DNA of 64,000 nucleotides from Arthrinium phaeospermum (taxonomy: Eukaryota; Ascomycota; Sordariomycetes; Amphisphaeriales; Apiosporaceae): NCBI GenBank assembly GCA_006503535.1, contig QYRS01000001.1, forward strand, positions 3,596,001 to 3,660,000. Direction: 5' to 3'. The notes under the pieces are model-generated. The model made no database searches, was not told the origin of the DNA, and was given only the letters and a program-made list of their open reading frames with translations. Position 1 is the first letter of the stretch. Each line of letters opens with the position of its first letter. Both the position numbers and the translations under genes were made by a program. Shown here in pieces: positions 23,401-35,400 of the stretch.

Positions 23401-26400
23401 GCCTGACGTGAACAGAATGTAGGCAACATTAGTTGGGTCGAGGTTTGGTAGTTCATCATCCTTGTTTGCTGGCAATGCGTTGACGAAAGACTCGGAAATA
23501 ACGAGGGTAGCAGCAACACCATCGAATCTTCGAGCTTGGGTAGGTGAAGTAAGAACTAAATGGGCATCGGCCTCTTGAATCAGAGATCTAACTCGGTCTT
23601 CAGGGTCGTTAATATTCAAGGGAAGGAATGCAGCGCCTGACTTCAGGATGGACAATATCGCCACGGTCGTCCAAAGCGACTTCTCGAAACAGAACGGCAG
23701 AATGGTCCCAGACTTGACGCCCATGCGCATCAAATGCCCGGAGAGACGGTTGGTGTACTTATCCAGTTCTTGGTAGGATAGCTCTCCGTCCCACGCGGAT
23801 ACCGCAGGGGCATAGGGCTGAGAGAGTGCACGTTGCTTGATGCTTTCCGGAACACACTGATCAACGGCTGCTGGCGCATGGGCATTCCGTTGATTGATAA
23901 TAGCCCGGTCATGGCCACTGAGCAGATCGGCCTCCCGAAGTGGCTGGTCCGGGTTGCTGAGGAGTGCACTCAGAGCTGCTCGGAAGGTGTGCGCAATACT
24001 CTTCGCCCTGGAGATTGAGACGCCGTTTTCGGGGGAGTATCTCACCACGAAGCCCAGATTGTCTGCCGAGTAAGCAGCATTGAGAGTGAGTGTGAACTCA
24101 GTTGGGTCGTGGCTGTGTAGGAGGTTCATCTGGAGCCCGCTCGGGGAGCTCATAGCCGAGTCGTCAAACCGCTGGATGGACACCACCGTGTCGAACAGGG
24201 CGCGGGTGGGGAGCTGCAACTCATGTTGCATCTCGGCGAGCGAGGTGTGCTGGAAGGGGAGGCTTTCGAAGAAGTCGCGTTGCACCGTGTCGGCCAAGCT
24301 ACGAATACCTATCGTATCGTCGCTCATGTCGAGCCGGCACGGGAGGACATTAATGAACGGGCCGACCGTCTTTTCGATGCCCTCAAGCGGCAGGTTCCGG
24401 CCTGCGACTGCGTATCCGAATGAGACGTCTTCGGACTGGGTGTATCGACGCAAGACCATCGCCCAGGCTGCCTGGATTACCGAGGCGTGGGTGACTCCGT
24501 GGGTATTGACGAAGCTGTCGAGCGCCTGTGCAGTCCCATTGGGGATAGGTACATCGACAGAAGGCACCTCTTTTATCTCACCGGACTGCGCAGCAGGGCT
24601 AATTGGGGATACGAGGCAGGGGGTGACGCCCTTGAGATAGCTCATCCAATGGGTCAAGGCGTCTTTGGGGTCCTTTTCTTGGAGATAGGCGATATAACCG
24701 TGGTAAGATGGGCTCGGCTCGTCGGTCAGAGTGTCTTCCAAAGCGGCAACGAGGTCGCCGAAAAGCAAGTCCATCGATGCACCATCCATAAGGGCATGGC
24801 TGATCTCAAGCTTGCACAGTACTCCGGCTGATGTTGGGATAACCGTCAAAACATGCGGGGATCCACGCGACCAGTCCGCCGGAGCTCGATCCTTCAAAGC
24901 AGCCAGGGCGTACTCGCCATGTTCCTCAAGGACGTTGATATGCGGATGCAGACTCTTGAAGATGACTTGATCGAACGCCCCGTTGGACGCCTGGGTCTCG
25001 ATGAAGACCGTCCGCAATGAGGGATGACGGGCAACAACCTTGGCCCAACCAGCGCTTAGGGATTCAGCACTGATCATGACAGGAGAAAGCATGTTAAAGA
25101 TGACGCATGTGCGGTATTGCTCGGCATCCATGGAGCTGTTGAGGAGCATTGCAGTCTGGAGTGGAGAGCAAGGGAACATGTCCTCTATTTCGGTCCAATC
25201 GGAAGCACCAAATCGGCCGCACACTTCAGCAATCTGCGCGTCGAGCTTGTCATGGGTGGTGTGCAAGAGCGGGAAGTCGCTTAATGTTGGTACCGAGGCT
25301 TGCCTCTGACCGCAAAGGCTGTTGATCAGAGCCTCGAGTGTGTATTGCACCGAAAGGACCCATTCTTCAAGACGTTCTATGTGCTTCATGTGGTCATTCA
25401 ATATGAAGGACATATGCAGTTGACCATTTCGAATGACGGCGGATACTTCGATCAAAGCGAACCGCGGCGTATCGGGGCCAACCTCGGAGGCGTTCTCTGG
25501 AAGCTCGCCGTTGAACTCCACAAGCAGTTGACCGTCACCCTCCAATTGTTGGAACTGCCCGGCGTAGTTGAAGATTATCTCGGTCGTCAAGTCATTCTGG
25601 AAGTCAGTTTGGCCCTCGGCATTCAGGTACTTCGAAGCAAAATATGGCCATCCGTTCTGAGGGATACTGCGACGCACGTCCTTGACCTCCCGCAGAGTAG
25701 CAAGAATAGGGCCTTGGGGCTTCGTAGACACTTGGACGGGGCATAGCGCAGTGAACCATCCGACAGTCGAGCCAATGTCGACGGTTTCATCCCAGGGCTC
25801 TCGACCATGTCCTTCGACAAACGCCGTGGGGCTATCCCGATCCCTGAAGATGTCGCTGAAGGCCCGGAATGCAGACGCTAGTAGAACATCTACCACATCG
25901 GTACGAAGAACTTCGTGACATTGACCGATCAGCATGGAGGTCAAGTCTTTGGTTAGGTCAAAGCTCATGGTCTTGGTCATGCCGTAAGTGTTCTCAGCAG
26001 GTGCCTTGATGCCCCAGTAAGACAGATCACTGGGTCGTAGGTCAAACGGTAGAGCCTTTCGAGGGTCCAGGTTGAGTCGAGCGTGGTCTGCTTGGAGCTT
26101 CGTCCAAGATTGAAAGCTCAGACCCGTCAGCTCAGGCAGAGGCTGTCCCCGAAGGCTCTGTTCCAGCTCCTCCAGCACGATCCGCCACGACACCAAGTCG
26201 ATCACGAGATGATGCGCAGTCAGGAAGAGCAGCTGCCCCTGATCTTCGATGTCGTTCGAGAAGAAGACCGCGCGGAAGACGGGGCCGTTGACCACGTCCA
26301 GGCTGTTGGCAGAGGCGAGTGTCGCGTAGGCTTCTTCCAGTGTGTGGGCATCGCTGACCCAGATGCAGTCGACGGCGCTCGGTGCCCTACCTAACGTCTG

Positions 26401-29400
26401 CTGCCACTTTCCTTTTAAGTCTTGTCCAAACGTGGCTTGCAGCATTGGGTGCCTCTCAACAAGGCCTCGGATGGTAACAGTGACATCTGAAGGGCTGGTT
26501 GTCCGTGTCAGCTTCATGAAGAAGCTCTGGTGAAATCGACGTCGGCCAGTAAACTCCGTGTCAAGATCAGGAGCCGGGCATTGGGCATGGAGATCCACAT
26601 AATGCTGTTGAATCGGGGTAAGATCGAATGGCTTCCCAATGTCGTCAGAGACAATTTCAACAGTCGCTTTTTGGTTTGCGGTTTCTGCACTCATGAGAGT
26701 CGCCAACTGCGACAGGCTGGCCCTACTCATCAACTTCTTGAGGCTTAATGCGATGCCTTGGCTTCTGCACTTCGCGATCAGGCGCATCGCACTAATGGAG
26801 TCACCACCCAAGCTCATGAACGACTGGTTGATGCCCGCCCGCATAGGGTCAATATTGAGCACCTCGGTGACAATGGCATGCAGTCTCTTCTCGTCCTCGG
26901 TCTTCGCGAACTCGATGGTGCTTGGGGCAAAGAGGTTGTCGATCTGTTCCTGCTGCTTGGGTTCGATTTCGGTTACCCATCGAGCGATGGCGGAGCGGTC
27001 CCTCTTCCCAGAGAGTGAAACTGAAAGGGCCGTGACGAGGATCCAGGCTTCCGGAACCATGTAGCTGGGCAGATTCTCCGACAGGGCGTCGCGCATCTGG
27101 TTCACCAAGATGCCAGCGAATTTCTGCTGCGTGGCGGATATGAGCTGTAACGGGGCGTCATCCCGTGCGGCAAACTCCTCAAGCACGACGACGGCGACGA
27201 CCTTCTTCTGGAACGGTCCCGACTTGGGGAACACGACGCACGACTGGCTGACAGCGCCAAGGGTGTCGATGTTCTCTTCGATTTCGCCAAGTTCGACTCT
27301 CTGTCCGCGCACCTTGACCTGCTGGTCCTTGCGCCCGAAACACTGGATTGATCCGTCGGGGCTGTATCGTACAATATCGCCAGTCTTGTAAAAGCGACCC
27401 TGGGGCGACCACTTCAGACCGGTGACGAACGCAGATGCCGTCTCCTCGGGTAGGTCGAGGTAGCCACGCGCAAGAATGGGGCCTTGCATGAGGAGCTCGC
27501 CGGGGCAGCCAATAGGCATGAGGACATTGGCGTTATTGGGATCCACGATCCAAGTAAGCCCGCCACTGCCGAACCCGGTGTTCGTGGCTTTGGTGTCAAT
27601 CGTCACGTTGGAGTTGATGAGACACAGGACTGCGCATTCCGTCGGGCCATATCCGTTCATCAGTTGTAGGTTCGCGGCCCACGTCTTGACATCCTCTTGG
27701 CTCAAAGGCTCCCCTACAAGCGCCAGGGTCTTCAGAGTCGGCACGTCTCGGGGTTGCACGAGTCTAGCCACCGAGGGCGTTAGAGATGCCCAGTTAGGTT
27801 TGGCCTCTTGGATCATGCTGGCGACTCCTGCCTCGTATGCTTGCTCGCTGGCGATACAGATGCAACCACCTACGGTGAGGACTGCAAGGGACTCCATCAA
27901 GCTGACGTCGAATGCGAATGAGGAGAACAGAAGGGCGCGGGTATCTGGGCCCATCTGCAGGAGCTTCGTGTAGCTTTCCGCGCTGCTCAAGAATGCAGCA
28001 TGCTCCACGACGCAGCCCTTGGGTGTTCCGGTACTGCCTGATGTATAGATGGCATACAACATGCTGTCGGGCTGGTAGCTCGGCGTAGGTGCTGCTTGGT
28101 CTGGCAACTGACTCAACGCATCTCTACTAACCTCGACGCTGCGCCATTGAGTGTGGTCCCAGCTAGCAAGGTTCTTGGCGGAACTGAGGACGAAACGCGA
28201 TTTTGTTGACGATACCACAAATCGCTGCCGAGCGGCCGGTAACTTATCGTCGAGGAAGACGAACGCACCCCCGGATTTCACAACCGCCAGCATCGCCACG
28301 ATTGCCCATGCCGACTTCTCGAAAGACAACGGGACAAGTGTCTCACATCTCACTCCAAAAGAATGGCAAAGGTGGGCGGCGAGACGAGTCGAATGCTTGT
28401 CGAGTTCCTCGTAGGTCATCTCGCCGTCCCAAGACGAGATGGCGATAGCAGATGGTGACTCTTGCGTCTGTCTCGCCACGACGTCCCAGACACACTTGTT
28501 GATCTTGGGCGGCTGCTCGGCATTCCATGAGCTCAAGTCGAGATTATCCTCGAGGCACACGAGGTCCATTTCACCCACAGCTGTCTCCATGCCCTTGCTC
28601 AGTTGGCGAATGAAGTGCTCGAGTTGAGCAAGCAAGCGTTCTACCTCAGCAGAGCTCAAGACGTGGTCGTCATAGGTTGCCGACAGCTTCACCTTGTCAC
28701 TTCCCAAGGTACACTCCAGAACCAAGGGCTGTGTGAAGAAGTTGCCCGTGTCGACGGGAACATTCTCGACTCCCGGGATGGCCAACATGTCCGCATCGTC
28801 CAGATCTCCCGGCTGAACGACCAGCAAGCTGCGCAATTGACAAGCGGCTTCGCATGAGGCGTCGAGGTGCCGGATGTTCTGCAGACCGAGATACTCATAG
28901 GGAACCATAGAGAGACCCCTGATGCACCTTGGAGACCATATCCTTGATCCGATCGGCTGAGTCGAAGCGCACCCGCACAGGTACTGTGGCGATGGTTGGG
29001 CCAATCATATCCGCAATGCCCGGCAACGGCAAGTTGCGACCGGCATTGGTTTCGCAAAGACGACATCCCGGGTGCCAGTGTACTGCCCTAGAAGAAGTGC
29101 CCAAGCGGATTTTATGATGGCTGCCAGTGGTATGTCCGATTGACCCGGTCGGAAGTCCATCGTACGAGCCGTGTTGAAACGGGCGTCGGCCTGGTAGGGC
29201 GACGGCAGGTGAGGAAAGTCGCATGTTGTAGCCCCCGCCAATTCAGCCGTCCAGAACTTCTCCGCAGTAATACGATCTTGATCGTAAACGTGCCAGGCAT
29301 ATTCGGAAAATGGCGGTGGCTTCTGCAGTGGCTTCCACTGGTAAGCCTGCGAGAGCTGATCCATGATGAGCGAGACAGACCACCCATCGTAGATCGAATG

Positions 29401-32400
29401 ATGCATGGTGCAGACCAAGTATTGTTTATCATCCTCGGCGATTAGCGAAAAACGCGCCAGTGCATCTCCGTATGCCATTGGCTTTTTCTTGTCGATAGCC
29501 AGATACTCATGGAGCGACTCCCCGCTCTTGATGTCCATCCGGTCGTTGTACACCACCTGGTACCGCTTACCCAATGCGCTGACAATTCTCGTTCGCAAGA
29601 TGTCGTTGTTCCTCCTTACAGCCTTCCAAGCGTCTATGTACGCCTCGATATCTGCGTCTTCGGAGATGGAGGTCACGAACTGCAAGACATAGGCACCAGG
29701 CTGGCCTAGAGTGATTGACAACATGGCGTCTTGCAGTTCGGTGCAAGGATACACATCCTGGATCTGGCCGGCCTTCATCTTGTGCGCCTCTACTGCGACG
29801 TTCGTAACTTCGGCTTTCATCTCTTTGACGAAGATATCATGAGTGTCGTTGCGCTCGGGGTCGTCGGATTGAGTGTTGATGAAGGAAGCCACATTGGCAA
29901 GTTCCTGGACGGTGGGGTGGTTAAAGACGTCCACCACAGTCATGTGTACATTTGCCTGTCGCGCCGCGGCTACGAGTCGAATGGCCTTAATTGAGTCGCC
30001 GCCACGGTGGAAGAAGTTGTCGGCGATTGACAGCGATGAAGGCTCCACGCCCAATGATGTAGCAAAGAGGTTATGTAGGGCCAGCTCGATGGGTGTTGTT
30101 GGGGGCAAGCCTCGGAAAGGCCAGTCAATGCGTAGCGGGCAACACTTGACTCGGGAATATGACAGGCCAGATCAATCAGAGCTTTTCGGTCGATCTTTGT
30201 CGAGGCGCTGAGTGGTATGCGGTTGACTGGTATGAACATGGAGGGTATCATGAATGAGGGGACCTTGGTCGCCATGGCCGCCGCCAACGCCTGAAGGCTC
30301 TTGAGCAAGTCGTCCGGCATGGGTAATGTTTGCGGCTTGCTCGTCAGGTCGGTAGAGTCGGACGTGTTGATGAAGGCGACGAGTTGCCTGTCCCCGGCCT
30401 GGCCCGAACGAGAGATCACGGCGGCCGCTACTTGCTTCAATGTGGACATGTTGGTCATGCACTGCTCAACCTCGCCCAGCTCCATCCGCTGGCCGCGCAG
30501 CTTCACTTGATCGCCATCCTTGCGCCCGAGGAAGTTGAGGGTCCCATCTGCATTGAGACGTACGAGATCGCCCGTGCAGTAGAACCGAGAGGTGAAGCCT
30601 TGCTGGCTCAGGACGCTGTTGGAAGTGAACCATGCGGGATTCGAGATGAATGCTGCTGCAGTCTTGGCAGGATCATTGATATAACCTCGCGCTACAGGAG
30701 GTCCGCCCAAGAGCAGTTCACCCGGTGAGCCCCTGGTGCGAGTCTCTGTGGATTTCTTGGGTCCACAACCCAAAGCGTTTGGCCTAAGCGATGTCCCAAG
30801 TTCGACCCGCTGCGAGCCGCGTCGATCCTGGGATGCATGAGGGCGACGATGGAGCACTCGCATGGCCCGTACGCGTTCTTGAGAACCACCGAGTCAGACC
30901 AGGTCGCCACGTCGTCGGCGGACATGGCCTCGCCACCCAGAAGTAATGTGCGGAGGTTCGGGACATCGGATGGTGTCAGGAGTCTCGCAAAAGACGGGGT
31001 GAACAGTGCCCACGTGCAATTGGCGCGTCTTATAAACTCAGCAGTATCGTAAGATCGCTCGCTGTCATTGGCGACGCAGATACATCCACCGGACATGAGA
31101 GGCATGATGGTTTCGCAGTAGAATGCGTCCCATGCATAGGAAGAGAACTGCAGGACTCGAGTCGTGTTGTTGATGTCTGCTGCTTTGGTCAAGGGCTCCA
31201 CGTTACTCGCGATGGCTTGGTGCTCGATGACCACGCCCTTCGGCTTGCCAGTGCCACTGGTGAAATTGATGTAAGCGGCATTGTGTGGCTGCACGGACGT
31301 GGTGTTGGGGCGGTCGTCAATCATCGCGCTCATGTTCATAGAGTCCACAACGATGAGCCTGACTTGTGCGTCGAGGCTGTCACGACACTTGTCAATGGTC
31401 GCCGGTGAGACCAGACCTATGCGGGCAGCCACATCGTCGGCTATACCCCTTAGACGGACTCGGGATGCGATGGGTCAAGGGCGACGACGCAGCCGCCGGC
31501 CTTCCAAACCGCCATCATGGAAACAATCGTCCAGGCCGACTTCTCGAAGCATAGAGCAACATTGGTCTCAGGGCCCACATCCATGCCCAAGAGCTCGTTG
31601 GCTAGCTTGGTAGACAGAAGATCCAACTCGGCATAAGTGAGACTCATGTCAGTCGAGAATACGGCGGGGGCAGTTGGCATCATCTGCACTCGTCGCCTGA
31701 ATGTGTCATGAAGACACTCGGACTTGGGAACGGGCGCCGGGGTGTTGATGTCGATGTAGTGAGTGTCTCGTGGCCAATGAGATCTATACTGCCGATCTTA
31801 ACGTCTGGTTGGCCATGATAGTCTGCAGAGCGAGAGAGAGCTCCGATTTCTGAACGTAGGATGGGCTTAACGCCGATGTCCATGAGCCATGTACGCAGAA
31901 AACGATGTACTTGTGCAGTGTCTCGTGGCCAATGAGATCTATACTGCCGATCTTAACGTCTGGTTGGGCCATGATAGTCTGCAGAGCGAGCACGAGAGCC
32001 TCTCCGATGTTCTGAACGTAGGATGGGCTTAACGCCGATGTCCAGTGAGCCATGTACGCACAGAAAACGACTTTTGGTTGAGCTCGAAATGGAGCGTGAG
32101 TGCGAACTCGGTAGGATCATGGAACTCCAGTGGCCGTAGAGATATGGATGCAGGGGAGTCCTCCTCCTCAGGGGTTCGTTGGAAGTCAATGACAGTGTTG
32201 AACAGTGGCTGACCACCAAGCTCCAAAGCATGTTGGATTTCCGTCAAGGAGCAGTACTGGTGATCCAGGCTTTCGGTCAGCATGTTGTGCATGGACTTCA
32301 CCGCATCGATTGCGGCTACGCCATAGTCAACCTTGGTATGGGCAACGAGCATGTTGACAAGAACGCCGGCAATCTCCTCGATCCCATCGATTGGTGCATT

Positions 32401-35400
32401 GCGTCGGATGTGAGGTACCGAAGGACACCTTCTCCATCGAGGTATAGGCACTGAGCACCCTGGCCCAGGCCACCTGAAGGATCGCAAAGGGGCTCACACT
32501 ATGCTGCTTGCAAAAGGCATGAACGATGTCGGCGGAAATTCCGAGTTCAAGAGGTTGTATCTCGAGAACATTTTCTTCGGGCGTATCGGAAAGATTCGGG
32601 AGACAGCATGACTCTGCACCAGTAAGTTCGGCCCCCAGAACTCCACGTCTGATTCCTGGCCACGCCCCTGCATATACTGCAGAACCTGGCTGAACCGCGG
32701 CACACTTCTGTTAGATCAAGCCCTTCAGCGTAAGCCCGACTCAGGTCTTTGAATAGGACGTGGCAAGAATTTGCATCAAGTATGCAATGGCTGAAGTCGA
32801 ATCTTATTAGAGCCCGACCTCCTGCGGTGCTGCAAATGCTGAGCCGGTGCAGGAGCTGCCCGGAGGGGTAGTCGTTCTTCCCTAAACCCTTCCACAGCAC
32901 GAGGGCTTCGTCGACCGACTGAGACGTGGAAATGTTGATTTCGGCACCACTCGAGGCAAGACAACTTGCACGTGGTACCCGGTGCTGGTAGGGTGGTCGA
33001 CAAAGACGGTCCGCAACACGGGGTGGCGGTTGACGACTTGCATCCAAGCTTCACGTAAACGCAACACATCGATGGGCGTTCCAGCAGCTGAGACGACCTC
33101 TAGTGTCTCATGGACTGCATAATTGCCCGACTGCTTCTCTTGCGCCAGCAGCAGGCCTTCCTGTATGCCTGTGCAGGGGTAGGCTTCTTCAATCTCAAAC
33201 GGGCGATCCCGTGGGCGCAGAGGTGCCAGTCGGGATTCCAGGGCGCTAATAAACGTTGCCAGGTTATCGTAATCTAGCTCAGGAGAGGAAGTCTGTTAAA
33301 CTGTACATCTTTGTCATGGCTGACGCCTCGGCGGCGAGGTTGGTCAAGGTAAGTTCAACCTTCTTGACCCACTCGCCAATTTGATCTTGACGGCCCGACT
33401 TAGAGTTGAATAGGAAGTCAAACACCACTTGGCCGCTCTTGACTGCCGTCGTGATCTCAAACAGTGCCATTCGCTTGACATCGGTTGCGAAATCAGGGGC
33501 TGGGAGGGGCAGCATTCGGAACAAGCCGTCTGAGCTCTCCAGCTGCTGATATTGCCCTTCATAGTTGAACATGACTTCCATTGACAAGTTGTCAGGAGAT
33601 CCTTGAGCCATGGCATTATCCAAGTAGCCTTTGCCGGGTCCCTCTTGGCGCCTCCTTGTGTCCTTGGTAGCTCGAATCGTCTGCATGAGGTCCACATGCT
33701 GACCGGCCCACGTAATGGGAACGGAAAGAGGCCAAATGGCTGTAAACCATCCAACAGTGCCAGTCGCGTCCATTTCGTGGAGGGCTTCGTGGTCTCGTCC
33801 ATGACCTTCGACGAAAACAGCAGGTACATCACGGTCCGTGAACACCTCAGCGAACGAATTGAGAATAGCCGCAACGAACAAATCGGTTGGTTCTGTCCTC
33901 AGTGTGTTGTTGCAGGCCCGAGAACAAGACCCGAAACATGTTGGTCCAGCGAAAAGCTAAGCTGACGGCTGTCTTGTTCAAGATTGAGGTTTTCCGTGAA
34001 GTCCCAGTAGCTCCAGTCCATGGTGGGATGCAAGTGTCGGATATGATCCTCGTTTGTAACTGCGTTATAGGACTTGGCAGCACGCTCTTTCGTGAGTTGC
34101 AGGTAGGGTGTTGTGAGGGTATTGCTGAGTCTAGTGCCTGACAGTTTATCTTCAAGGTCTTGAATGATAATCCGCCAGGAAACAAGGTCTATGACCAGGT
34201 GATGGGCAACCATGTACAGATACTGCTTCTCGCCCTGTATCATGAGGGATGCTGTGAAAACAGGTCCATCTTGAATGTTGAGTCGGCCCTGAACCGTGTT
34301 TGCATGTTCCTCCATTGAAGCATCATCCGACAGCTCAGCCTTGTCGAAGGTAAAGGATTGATGAATCAGAGCATCATTCGGCCTTGAGATTTGTTGCGTC
34401 CACTTTCCATCAGATGACTTCTGGAAGCGAGCACGCAACATGGAATGCCGGTTGACAAGAACTTCAAGCGCACCACGAAGGCAGTCAAACGAAATCGGCT
34501 TTCGCAACTCCAGCATGAAACTCTGGTTCCACCGGTTGGACGCGCCCTGGGTAGTGAAGAAAAGACTCTGGATCGGGCTGACCTCAACAGGCGTGTCATA
34601 TATCTCCTCGAGTTGGTCAGATGTCGAAGAGGAACCAATTGCCTTGACACAGGTTGCCAGGCTGGCGAGTGTCTGGTCACGCAGTACGTCCTGGACAGTG
34701 ACCAGAAGCTTTTCCGCCCTGCAAAGCGACATGACGCGCATGGCTGAGACTGAATCTCCGCCCACCGACAAGAATGTACTTGACCGAGCGATTGCATCGT
34801 TAGGAAGGTTGAGCACGCGGGCCCAAACCTTTTGGATCTTCCGTTCGGTCTCCGACATCTTCTTCTTTGCCTCTTCCTCTTCTTCGCTTCGCACTTCCAT
34901 GGACGACCGAGATACTCGAATGAAGTCTTCGGGGCTCATCCCATCGACCCACTGCTGGAGACCCTTGGTATAGACCTTGCCCGAGGTCGTGATGGGTAGC
35001 TCCTGCAAGACGGCCCAAAGGGTAGGAATCATGTAGATGGGTAGCGCATCTGCCAGCTTCTGTCGAATCTCGGAGACAACCAGAGCTGTAGCACTGCCAC
35101 AGTCGTCCTCTGCGAACTGTATCTGGGTCCCTATGGGCTTGATCTCTCCATGAAGAGATACGAGACCCACAAGCCGCTCCTTGCAGAGACCCTTGTACCC
35201 CTTGACGACCGTGCATTGCTTGACCTGTGCGTGGGAAGCGATCTGATACTCCACCTCGCCCAGTTCCAGCCGCTGACCACGTAGCTTGACTTGGTTGTCC
35301 TTCCGGCCCAGGATCTCAACGAAGCCATCACTGTTTAGGCGGCCCAGATCACCTGTACTGTAAAGTCGCGAGTAGGGCTCGAAAGCCTCGTGAGACCATG

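Noticed and set aside
20032..29004. Reading the NRPS as two or more separate genes split at the stop codons
   Set aside because: The break near 20118 lies inside one A domain between adjacent core motifs; both halves are needed for a complete domain.
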